64,000 nucleotides of DNA from Spirochaetales bacterium. GTDB lineage: Bacteria; Spirochaetota; Spirochaetia; UBA9216. The notes beneath the pieces are model-generated. The model was not told the origin of the DNA. It worked only from the letters and a program-made list of their open reading frames with translations, and did no database searches. How positions within the stretch are numbered: the first letter of the stretch is position 1; every line of letters starts with the position of its first letter. The stretch covers positions 1 to 64,000 of the forward strand of contig JAEINK010000024.1 in NCBI GenBank assembly GCA_016342585.1, written 5' to 3'. Below, in pieces: positions 55,464 through 62,985 of the stretch. Made by a program: the position numbers and the translations under genes.

Positions 55464-55494
55464 AAAAAACCATCGATTTTTCCGATGGTTTTTT
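55464..55494. terminator. Bidirectional terminator 2
   Basis: Stem AAAAAACCATCG and CGATGGTTTTTT with a 7-nt loop, T-run on each side. It closes the fab operon from the right. Confidence 0.85.
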
Positions 55495-55511
55495 ATCATT
55501 TATCGTGGTAA

Positions 55512-56549
55512 TTAATCGTCACAGACATCGACGAGGCCAAGAATCCTGTCTGATTCTTTTATACCCCTGTCGATCATATCTGCCAGGATATCTTTTACAG
55601 ACTGAATTTCCGATATAATTCCCACACTCTGACCCGCCATGAGGGATCCTCCCTCCACATCACCATCTATGACAGCCTTTCGAAGGCCGCCAATCCAGAA
55701 CTCCTCCAGTTTTTCACTGGCTTCCTTTCTATCCAGGGTACCTCTCTCCATTTGGGCAAGAAGACCAAGCTGGAGGGTGGTGAAATCTTCAACACCCTTG
55801 TTGACAATGGATCGAACTGGAATAACCGGCAGTCTTGGATCAAATTGTGCTGTAGGTACAGCATCCTTACTGGCAGCCTTTATGAAGGCCTGCTTGAAGT
55901 TGTCATGGGCAATCGATTCTTCAGATACGGCAAATCTTGTCCCTAGCTGTACGCCAGAAGCCCCCATCATCATATAGTGAACCATAAGGAGTCCGCTTCC
56001 GATTCCACCGGCAACAAAGACAGGAACATCGGTCGTATGTGGAAGGATCTGTTCTGCCAGAACGGAAGTTGAAACTGGTCCGATATGCCCCCCCGCTTCA
56101 TGTCCTTCAATGATCAGGGCATCTACACCCATTTTGATTAATTGCTTGGCGATTCCTACAGTGGGAGCAAAACAAATCATCTTTGAATTGGTTTTTCTTA
56201 CCTTGTTTATGGCATCTCTTGGAGGGAGGCCTCCTGCAAAAATAATGAAGGGAAACTGAATCTCCAGTACATGATCCAATTGGGCTCTGAAGTTCGGTGC
56301 GATACTGATCAGGTTTACACCGAAGGGTTTATCAGTGAGTTCTTCTGTTTTCCGAATCTCTTCTTTAAAGAGATCTAAGGGCATATTCCCGCCGGCAAGA
56401 ACTCCAAAACCACCCTCGTTGGATATCGTGGATACCAGTGTGGCTTCGGAAATCCAGGACATGGCACCACCGAGTATGGGGTATTCAACACCTAAAAATT
56501 CCCTGCCTCGGGTAAATAACTTATCAAGTAATTTTTTGGATTTTTCCAT
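55512..56549 (-). CDS. fabK: Enoyl-ACP reductase II (FabK-type, FMN-dependent)
   Basis: 345 residues from ATG at 56549, which has AAGGAG at 7 nt. TIM-barrel flavoprotein of the nitronate monooxygenase/FabK class: PILGGAMSWISEATLVS, EGHEAGGHIGPVST, VFVAGGIGSGLLMVHYMMMG and GVQLGTRFAVSEES. It would catalyse the last reduction in fatty-acid elongation. The position at the end of a fab operon favours FabK over nitronate monooxygenase. No fabI is seen here. Confidence 0.87.
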   Translation of the reverse strand: MEKSKKLLDKLFTRGREFLGVEYPILGGAMSWISEATLVSTISNEGGFGVLAGGNMPLDLFKEEIRKTEELTDKPFGVNLISIAPNFRAQLDHVLEIQFPFIIFAGGLPPRDAINKVRKTNSKMICFAPTVGIAKQLIKMGVDALIIEGHEAGGHIGPVSTSVLAEQILPHTTDVPVFVAGGIGSGLLMVHYMMMGASGVQLGTRFAVSEESIAHDNFKQAFIKAASKDAVPTAQFDPRLPVIPVRSIVNKGVEDFTTLQLGLLAQMERGTLDRKEASEKLEEFWIGGLRKAVIDGDVEGGSLMAGQSVGIISEIQSVKDILADMIDRGIKESDRILGLVDVCDD

Positions 56550-56559
56550 ATAAACTCCT

Positions 56560-56982
56560 TTATGCCGGGGCTCCGCCGACAATACACATCCACTCCGCCT
56601 CGGCGGCAAGCGTTTCACCAACCCAGGCTTTTCCTTTCTGCTTCAGCATTCTTGGAGAAATTCTAACATTTTCAATCTCAAGTCTGACATCGTCTCCTGG
56701 TCTGACCTGACTTCTGAATTTAGCCTTATCGATAGTAGCCAGGAAGAAGAGGGAATCCTTGGGGAGAAGATCCATGGTCTGGACCCCGGCTCCTCCACAT
56801 TGTGCCATGGTTTCAACAAGAATAACACCCGGAACAACAGGATATTCGGGAAAGTGTCCCTCAAAGAAAAAATCGTCGGACCGGAATTTCCGGTAACCGA
56901 CGATAATCTCTTTATCTGCTTTTTCGATTCTGTCTACAAACAGAAAGGGGGCTCTGTGGGGAAGCAGATTCTCTATATTCAT
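56560..56982 (-). CDS. fabZ: 3-hydroxyacyl-ACP dehydratase
   Basis: 140 residues, hot-dog fold. The opening ENLLPHRAPFLFVDRIEKA and the catalytic helix with GHFPEYPVVPGVILVETMAQ (His and Glu) match FabZ. It dehydrates beta-hydroxyacyl-ACP. The ATG overlaps the fabF stop (ATGA) and the stop is 10 nt before the fabK start. Confidence 0.94.
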   Translation of the reverse strand: MNIENLLPHRAPFLFVDRIEKADKEIIVGYRKFRSDDFFFEGHFPEYPVVPGVILVETMAQCGGAGVQTMDLLPKDSLFFLATIDKAKFRSQVRPGDDVRLEIENVRISPRMLKQKGKAWVGETLAAEAEWMCIVGGAPA

Positions 56983-58220
56983 GCCTTGAACCTTGTTATA
57001 ATAAGGATTCCGTTATGTCCGCCAAATCCAAGAGAATTGGACATGATAGTATCAACTTTGGTTTCAACACCGACATTGGGAGTGTAATCCAGGTCACATT
57101 CAGGATCCGGTTCATCCAGGTTTATTGTGGCAGGCACATAATTGTCTTCGATTGCTTTAACCCCGACAATGGCTTCAACGCCGCCAGCTGCTCCAACACA
57201 GTGACCATGCATGGATTTAGTTGAAGAGATTCTTACTTTGTAGGCATAATCACCAAAGACAAGTTTGATGGATTTTGTTTCCAGTGGATCGTTTGTCGGG
57301 GTGGAGGTTCCGTGTGCATTAATATAATCAATGTCTTCGGGTTTCAGTCCCGCATCCTTAAGAGCCACTTCCATGGCTTTGGCTGCACCAGTACCTTCGG
57401 GGTGGGGCGCTGTAAGGTGGTTTGCGTCACATGTTGACCCATAACCTACAATTTCCGCAAGGATCTTTGCTCCTCGGGCTTGTGCGTTTTCAAGGCTTTC
57501 GATGACAAGGATTCCGGCACCTTCCGAGTGAATAAACCCATCTCGGTCCTTATCGAAAGGACGGCATGCTTTTTCCGGGGCGTCATTCCTTGTTGAAAGG
57601 GCCTGTATAACGTTAAATCCGGCGATTCCAAGTTTCGTAACGCCGCCTTCTGTTCCACCGGTAATCATAATGTCAGCTTTTCCAGCCTGAATAAGGGTTG
57701 CCGCATGACCGATAGCGTCGGTAGCTGAGGCACATGCTGTAGCAATGCTGCAAACAGGACCTTTACATCCATGGGTTATGGCCACATTAGCGGGGCCTTC
57801 ATTTGTGATCATCTTGGGGATAGTCATGGGGTGAACTCTTCGGGGACCAGCTGTGAATATTTTTTCCAAGGCCTCTTCGATCACTTCAAATCCTCCGATA
57901 CCATTACCAAGGACAACACCAGCTCGATCTTCGTCAAATTCGCCTTTGGCAAGTCCTGCCTGCTTCATGGCTTCCATGGATGCGGCCACCGCGTACTGTG
58001 TGAAGTGAGCCATGGATCTGGACTCTCTCTTGCCGATTATTTCTGATGCATTAAAATCTTTTACTAACCCTGCTATCTTTGAGGCATATTCGGTAGTATC
58101 GAATCTGTCGTTTAATGTAATACCGCATTTTCCTGCTCTGATATTTGTCCAGAAGTCATTTACGTTGTTTCCAAGGGGATTTACGGTTCCCATTCCTGTA
58201 ATTACAATTCTCTTCTTCAT
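56979..58220 (-). CDS. fabF: 3-oxoacyl-ACP synthase II
   Basis: 413 residues, decarboxylating condensing enzyme for chain elongation. Nucleophile in SIATACASATDAIGH, first active-site His in INAHGTSTPTNDPLE and second in SMHGHCVGAAGGVEA. No acpP gene lies between fabG and fabF, where it is found in many bacteria; only 27 nt separate them. Confidence 0.96.
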   Translation of the reverse strand: MKKRIVITGMGTVNPLGNNVNDFWTNIRAGKCGITLNDRFDTTEYASKIAGLVKDFNASEIIGKRESRSMAHFTQYAVAASMEAMKQAGLAKGEFDEDRAGVVLGNGIGGFEVIEEALEKIFTAGPRRVHPMTIPKMITNEGPANVAITHGCKGPVCSIATACASATDAIGHAATLIQAGKADIMITGGTEGGVTKLGIAGFNVIQALSTRNDAPEKACRPFDKDRDGFIHSEGAGILVIESLENAQARGAKILAEIVGYGSTCDANHLTAPHPEGTGAAKAMEVALKDAGLKPEDIDYINAHGTSTPTNDPLETKSIKLVFGDYAYKVRISSTKSMHGHCVGAAGGVEAIVGVKAIEDNYVPATINLDEPDPECDLDYTPNVGVETKVDTIMSNSLGFGGHNGILIITRFKA

Positions 58221-58247
58221 TTTAGTCTCCTTGCCTATTGGCGGGAA

Positions 58248-58991
58248 TTACATTCCCATCCCGCCGTCGATTCCCAATACCTGTCCAGTAATGTATGTGG
58301 ATAGATCCGATGCCAAAAATACTATCGTATTGGCAACTTCCTCTGCTGATCCGCCTCGACCCATCGGGATCATTGCTTTAAGACCATCTTTGGCTTTATC
58401 ATTCATAGCCTCTGTCATCTCTGTTTCGATGTAACCGGGGGCTATGGCGTTTACTCGAACTCCCCGTGCGGCCGTCTCTTTTGCCAGTGATTTTGTGTAA
58501 CCGATGAGGCCGGCCTTGGAGGCTGCATAGTTTACCTGGCCGGCGTTCCCCATCACACCTACAACCGAAGAGACATTGATTATAGAACCTTTTCTGGCTT
58601 TCGCCATTTTCATGGAAATCGGTTTTGATATATAGAAAGCCGAAAAGAGGTTGACCCGCATAACCTTTTCCCAGTCTTCTGATTTCATTCGAAAACTAAG
58701 TCCGTCTCTGGTTATACCAGCATTGTTGACAAGAATATCAAGATCTCCGGCCTCTTCGAGGATAGTGTTGACAACCCCGGTGATCTCTTCTTCATTTGAA
58801 ACATCGGCTCCATACCAGTGAACAGCCGTTCCGGACGCCTTGGCGGCCTCTTCCATCTCGGCAATATAAGGGCTCTCTTTTGTACTTATAAAATAAACCT
58901 CGGCACCCTCATTTAAAAATCGGGTAACGATTGCCTTTCCAATCCCTCGTGAACCACCCGTAACCAGGGCTTTTTTTCCTTTTAATAACAT
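58248..58991 (-). CDS. fabG: 3-oxoacyl-ACP reductase
   Basis: 247 residues, short-chain dehydrogenase. NADP-binding TGGSRGIGKAI, NNAGITRDGL, catalytic Ser/Tyr/Lys in NVSSVVGVMGNAGQVNYAAS and the following SKAG. It reduces 3-oxoacyl-ACP. AGGAG lies 9 nt before the ATG. A 13-bp hairpin lies between the fabD stop and this gene. Confidence 0.95.
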   Translation of the reverse strand: MLLKGKKALVTGGSRGIGKAIVTRFLNEGAEVYFISTKESPYIAEMEEAAKASGTAVHWYGADVSNEEEITGVVNTILEEAGDLDILVNNAGITRDGLSFRMKSEDWEKVMRVNLFSAFYISKPISMKMAKARKGSIINVSSVVGVMGNAGQVNYAASKAGLIGYTKSLAKETAARGVRVNAIAPGYIETEMTEAMNDKAKDGLKAMIPMGRGGSAEEVANTIVFLASDLSTYITGQVLGIDGGMGM

Positions 58992-59016
58992 ATTTTTCTC
59001 CTATTTCTCACGCCTT

Positions 59017-59044
59017 GAGACTAAAGTCTTTAGACTTCAGTCTC
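59017..59044 (-). other. Intercistronic hairpin between fabD and fabG
   Basis: On the mRNA (minus) strand the arms GAGACTGAAGTCT and AGACTTTAGTCTC pair over 13 bp with one G-U pair, leaving AA at the tip. There is no T-run, so it is not a simple terminator. It may protect or separate mRNA segments, or be a mobile palindromic repeat. Confidence 0.7.
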
Positions 59045-59048
59045 CTGC

Positions 59049-59975
59049 TTAAAGAAGCCCTTCTACCTGTTCAAGAGTGCCGCAGGTAAGGCAGGGAAGT
59101 TCTTTTGCCACAGACTTCCAGAGACCTGTAAGGACCTTTCCAGGGCCAGTCTCAATAATCCTTTCATAATCATCACCTTGAATGGAGGCTTCCTCTTCGG
59201 TCCATCGTACAGGTTTAATTACCTGAGCAAGGGCATTCTCCATGGCCTCCTGACCGGTAGTGATAAGTTTACCTGTTACATTTGAGTAAACCTTTTTATT
59301 GGGGTCTTTAAAATTATATTTCTTAAGTTCTTCTGCGAAACCGACTCTTGCTTCCTCAAGAAAAGGGGAGTGGAAGGGAGCGGATACCTTTAATTTGATA
59401 TACCTTCTTGCTCCGTTCTCCTTGCAGAGGGATTCAGCTTTAGCCAGTCCGTCTGCCGTACCGGCAAGCACTATCTGTGTTGGTGCATTATAATTTGCAG
59501 GATAGACACCCATGGCACCGTCTCCAAAGAGTTCATCAATCTTCTCACTGGTCAGTCCGATAACAGCGGCCATTCCCGGGGCGTCATCACCTGAACCAAA
59601 CTTATCTCCGGCAGCCTGCATCAGCTCACCTCTAACCTTAACCAGGGCAAAAAGCTCTTCAAGACTTATTATTCCAGCATCCTCAAGGGCTGCATACTCT
59701 CCAAGACTTACACCGGCACAACCATCGGAAAATATACCGTTTTCACCTAAAATCGTTTTTACAGATGCATTAACAAGGGTGATCGCAGGCTGGGTGTTAT
59801 CTGTTCTTTTAAGAACATCCTCGGGTGCTTCAAAAATGAGTTCTGCCATATCTTTTCCAACAATGTCAGATGCCATTGTAAAAAGATCCTTAACCTTCTG
59901 ACTTTTTTCCCAGATGTCCTTACCCATTCCGGTATACTGGGATCCCTGTCCGGGATAAAGAAAACAGTTTTTCAC
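59049..59975 (-). CDS. fabD: Malonyl-CoA:ACP transacylase
   Basis: 308 residues. Opening FLYPGQGSQYTGMGKDIW, nucleophile in AGVSLGEYAALEDAGI, His-containing SAPFHSPFLEEA and the C-terminal GPGKVLTGLWKS. It loads malonyl units on ACP. GTG start with AAGGAG at 7 nt; first gene of fabD-G-F-Z-K. The promoter carries two palindromic sites. Confidence 0.95.
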   Translation of the reverse strand: MKNCFLYPGQGSQYTGMGKDIWEKSQKVKDLFTMASDIVGKDMAELIFEAPEDVLKRTDNTQPAITLVNASVKTILGENGIFSDGCAGVSLGEYAALEDAGIISLEELFALVKVRGELMQAAGDKFGSGDDAPGMAAVIGLTSEKIDELFGDGAMGVYPANYNAPTQIVLAGTADGLAKAESLCKENGARRYIKLKVSAPFHSPFLEEARVGFAEELKKYNFKDPNKKVYSNVTGKLITTGQEAMENALAQVIKPVRWTEEEASIQGDDYERIIETGPGKVLTGLWKSVAKELPCLTCGTLEQVEGLL

Positions 59976-59997
59976 TTTAATCTCCTTGATTCATTTT

Positions 59998-60017
59998 GTC
60001 GGCCGATCGGCTGACAA
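59998..60017. promoter_or_regulatory. Candidate fab operator O2
   Basis: TGTCGGCCGATCGGCTGACA is palindromic in 9 of 10 pairs. It lies just downstream of the fabD -10 box, over the predicted transcription start. Confidence 0.7.
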
Positions 60018-60020
60018 TCA

Positions 60021-60049
60021 AATATAGCATAATGTTGTTTGTCGGTCAA
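60021..60049 (-). promoter_or_regulatory. Promoter of the fabD-G-F-Z-K operon
   Basis: On the minus strand TTGACC (60049-60044), a 17-bp spacer and TATATT (60026-60021). Predicted start near 60014, giving a leader of about 39 nt with AAGGAG. Confidence 0.75.
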
Positions 60050-60064
60050 CGGCCGACAAACAAC
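60034..60064. promoter_or_regulatory. Candidate fab operator O1
   Basis: A perfect 12-bp inverted repeat, GTTGTTTGTCGG and CCGACAAACAAC, around a 7-bp centre. It covers the -35 box of the fabD promoter. Its centre is about 41.5 bp (four helical turns) from O2. Confidence 0.7.
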
Positions 60065-60065
60065 T

Positions 60066-60105
60066 AAAAAAAACCAACAATCAACTTTGAAAGCAGGATT
60101 GTTGG
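60066..60105 (-). terminator. Terminator of fabH
   Basis: On the minus strand CCAACAATC and GATTGTTGG form a 9-bp stem with a 14-nt loop, followed by eight T. It lies 13 nt after the fabH stop, so fabH is transcribed separately from fabD. Confidence 0.88.
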
Positions 60106-60117
60106 CTTAAAAGAATT

Positions 60118-61101
60118 CTACCAGCGGATTAAGTTTCCACCATAGGTAAGTCCTGCTCCGAAACCGAGTGTCATTATAAGATCGCCCTTATTCAGTAATT
60201 TTTTCTCGACCATTTCGTTTAAGGCGAGCGGGACGGAAGCTGCTGATGTGTTGGCATATTCTCGTATATTCAGATAAAATTTATCCATTGGAATATTCAT
60301 TCTTTCGGATACTGCCTGAATAATTCTTTCATTGGCCTGATGGGGAACGATGTATTTTATATCACCAATTCGCAGGTTGTGTTTCTTTAAGAGTGAGTTT
60401 ATCAGTATTGTATTTACCCTGACGGCAAAACCGTACACCCTTCGTCCGTTCATGGAAAGAAGGTTATCTGCGATATTTGTCTCTGCGTTGAGTGGATGTC
60501 GTGAACCTCCAGCTTTTCGCATGAGGTATTCCGCTCCGGCTCCTTCCGCTTTAAGAACGGACTGGAGAATTCCTCTTCCATCAACATGGTTATTGGCCGA
60601 TACAATTGCAGCGCCTGCTCCATCTCCAAAGAGAACACATGTATTTCGGTCATCCCAGTTGGTGATTCTGGTAAGTGATTCGGCACCAATTACTAATATG
60701 TGTTTGAAATCGCCACCAAGAATCATATTTTTTGCAATAGATAATCCGTAGATGAATCCTGTACATCCAGCCAGAATGTCAAATGCTCCGGCCTGTTCCG
60801 CACCAAGGTTTTTCTGAACAAGACAGGCCGTGGATGGAAATCCCGGGTAGTCTCCGGTCACACTCGATACAATTATCATATCTAATTCTTCAGCATCCAC
60901 CTGGGCTCGTTCCATGGCGACTCGTGCTGCTCTCGTTGCCATATCGGATGTCGCATCCTCATCGGCTATCATGTGCCGTTTCTCTATTCCCGTATGGGAT
61001 TTGATCCATTCATCGGTGGTATCAACAGTCTTACAAAGATCTTCGTTAGTAATTACCTTCTCAGGTATGAAGGCACCAATGCCTCTAATTTCTGCAGTCA
61101 T
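60118..61101 (-). CDS. fabH: 3-oxoacyl-ACP synthase III
   Basis: 327 residues. Initiates fatty-acid synthesis by condensing acyl-CoA with malonyl-ACP. Cysteine nucleophile in FDILAGCTGFIYGLSIA, His in YIVPHQANERII and Asn in YANTSAASVPLALNE. AAGGAG precedes the ATG. It has its own promoter region with an O2-like site and its own terminator. Confidence 0.96.
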   Translation of the reverse strand: MTAEIRGIGAFIPEKVITNEDLCKTVDTTDEWIKSHTGIEKRHMIADEDATSDMATRAARVAMERAQVDAEELDMIIVSSVTGDYPGFPSTACLVQKNLGAEQAGAFDILAGCTGFIYGLSIAKNMILGGDFKHILVIGAESLTRITNWDDRNTCVLFGDGAGAAIVSANNHVDGRGILQSVLKAEGAGAEYLMRKAGGSRHPLNAETNIADNLLSMNGRRVYGFAVRVNTILINSLLKKHNLRIGDIKYIVPHQANERIIQAVSERMNIPMDKFYLNIREYANTSAASVPLALNEMVEKKLLNKGDLIMTLGFGAGLTYGGNLIRW

Positions 61102-61160
61102 TGAACTTTCTCCTTTGAATCTATAGTGAACACGGAGTTTAGAATAAAATCAATAGGTTT

Positions 61161-61180
61161 TGTCGGTCGATCGGCTGATT
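61161..61180. promoter_or_regulatory. Candidate fab operator O3 upstream of fabH
   Basis: TGTCGGTCGATCGGCTGATT differs from O2 at three positions (C to T at 7, then CA to TT at 19-20). A TCGACC and TATTCT pair at 18-bp spacing (minus strand) would place this site on the -35 box of fabH. Confidence 0.6.
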
Positions 61181-61272
61181 TTATACCGAATTCAAACAAT
61201 AAACACGACTGTGTTTTTTGAATTTATCCGTATCGGGACTATTTTTCCGATTATTATCTGTTTTTCATGAGC

Positions 61273-61812
61273 CTAGTTCTTTTGTTCAAACTTTAAATTT
61301 TTTGCCTCCGAGATAGCAAATTTCTTTGAATTCTCAACATATCTTTCGGCACTTGCCCTTATTTTTTCTTCATCCTTCTCGGTTATTTCTCTGACGACCT
61401 TACCTGGAACCCCGAGGATGAGTGAGCGGGGAGGGAATTTTTTTCCGGGAGGAATCAGGGTTCCAGCACCAACCATGGAATACTCTCCAATTTCGGCTCC
61501 ATCCATAATTGTTGATCCCATACCTATTAAACAATTATCCCCTATTGTGCATCCGTGAATTATAACTCCATGACCAACGGTTACATTATTACCCACAGTA
61601 AGGGGAAAACCTATGGTAACATGACAAACTGAATTATCCTGTATATTTGTACCGTCGCCAATTCTAATTGATGCAATATCCCCGCGTATGGTCGTTCCAT
61701 ACCATACAGCAGAATTTTTACCAAGAGTAACATCACCGCAGACATGGGCATTCCATGCAATAAAAAGAGATTTTTCAGTATCGGGTGTTTTATCTTCAAA
61801 AGGGATTACCAT
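61273..61812 (-). CDS. Gamma-carbonic-anhydrase-like hexapeptide-repeat protein
   Basis: 179 residues forming a left-handed beta helix: repeats such as VTLGKNSAVWYGTTIRGDIA and IGDNCLIGMGSTIMDGAEIG. Possible zinc histidines occur in CHVTIG and VGHGVIIHG. Family members (YrdA, PaaY, CaiE-like) may be carbonic anhydrases or thioesterases; the reaction here is not known. AGGAG 7 nt before the ATG. It lies upstream of fabH in the same direction. Confidence 0.85.
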   Translation of the reverse strand: MVIPFEDKTPDTEKSLFIAWNAHVCGDVTLGKNSAVWYGTTIRGDIASIRIGDGTNIQDNSVCHVTIGFPLTVGNNVTVGHGVIIHGCTIGDNCLIGMGSTIMDGAEIGEYSMVGAGTLIPPGKKFPPRSLILGVPGKVVREITEKDEEKIRASAERYVENSKKFAISEAKNLKFEQKN

Positions 61813-61895
61813 TATTTTCTCCTAAAAATAGTTTTCGATCAAAATATAGCAGTTTCACAGTGGAATATCCACGGTTAAATTGTTATCTTTACTGA

Positions 61896-62984
61896 ATGGA
61901 AAATAATAGAACAGCAGTCATTCTTTTAGGACTGATAGTCGTTGTAATAGCATTTGCCGTAATGAAAATACTGGCAAGTTTTCTTGTTCCGCTGGTAATT
62001 GCCATGCTCTTTTCATTTGCTTTAATGCCGATATCCTCTTTTTTTTCCAGACGAAAGATCCCCTACTGGCTCTCTATTATACTGATGATGACCATTTTCT
62101 TTATCTGTATTCTTATCATTGGGTTCTTTCTGTATAGTAGTGTAAATACGGTCGTCAGAGAGTTTCCCCAATATTTTGATCGTATTGAAACCCTCACCGG
62201 TAAGCTTATCACTGCGATACAGGCACGGGTGGAGGTTGATATTTCAACATTTTTATCCGAGTTTGATTGGATCTCACCAATACAATCGGCCCTTTTAAGT
62301 GTTTCCGGTGGCTCGGTAGACTTTGTGAAATCACTTGGGGTTGTCATCATATTTCTACTCTTTTTCCTGATCGAAAGCCCACTTTTTCAGAAGACAATTC
62401 GAAAAGCCTTTCCACGGGAGACCAGTTACCGGCTTATCCGTGTCTACATGCATGTTGTTCGGGATATCGGGCGGTATCTGGGGCTGAAACTATTAATAAG
62501 CCTGGTAACAGGAATACTTGTATTCGGTTCTCTCTCATTGATAGGGTTGGATTTTGCTTTCATCTGGGGTGTATTGGCTTTTTTCCTGAACTTTATTCCG
62601 AGTATAGGTTCCATCATATCCATGGCTGTCACAATTCTTATGGGGATCGTTCAGTTTTATCCCTCGGCAGGAAAGATTTTCCTGGTAGCCTTCGCCATGA
62701 TCAGTATTCAGGTTGTCATGGGGAATATTCTTGATCCAAGACTCTCGGGTAAGAGGCTGAAACTCAGCCCCCTGCTCATCCTTCTTTCTCTTTTCTTATG
62801 GGGATGGATCTGGGGGATTGCGGGAATGTTCCTGGCTGTTCCCCTGCTTTCAGTTATCAAAATCCTGTGTGAGAATATTCCCCAGCTTAAACCTGTTGCC
62901 GTCGTCCTTGAGAATGGGCGAGGTGAGGGGATTCATAAAAAAAACAGGGATGGTAACAAACCTAAACTTGAAAGCCGGGCATAG
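61896..62984 (+). CDS. AI-2E-family transporter (UPF0118)
   Basis: 362 residues, about eight transmembrane helices. The family pattern is visible: ILASFLVPLVIAMLFSFALM, a central soluble loop (REFPQYFDRIETLTGKLITA), the run LGLKLLISLVTGILVF and the region GNILDPRLSGKRLKLSPLLI. Family members export AI-2 or act as Na+/H+ antiporters; which applies is unknown. TATCTT with an upstream TG ends 6 nt before the ATG and no Shine-Dalgarno sequence is present. Confidence 0.88.
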   Translation: MENNRTAVILLGLIVVVIAFAVMKILASFLVPLVIAMLFSFALMPISSFFSRRKIPYWLSIILMMTIFFICILIIGFFLYSSVNTVVREFPQYFDRIETLTGKLITAIQARVEVDISTFLSEFDWISPIQSALLSVSGGSVDFVKSLGVVIIFLLFFLIESPLFQKTIRKAFPRETSYRLIRVYMHVVRDIGRYLGLKLLISLVTGILVFGSLSLIGLDFAFIWGVLAFFLNFIPSIGSIISMAVTILMGIVQFYPSAGKIFLVAFAMISIQVVMGNILDPRLSGKRLKLSPLLILLSLFLWGWIWGIAGMFLAVPLLSVIKILCENIPQLKPVAVVLENGRGEGIHKKNRDGNKPKLESRA

Positions 62985-62985
62985 T

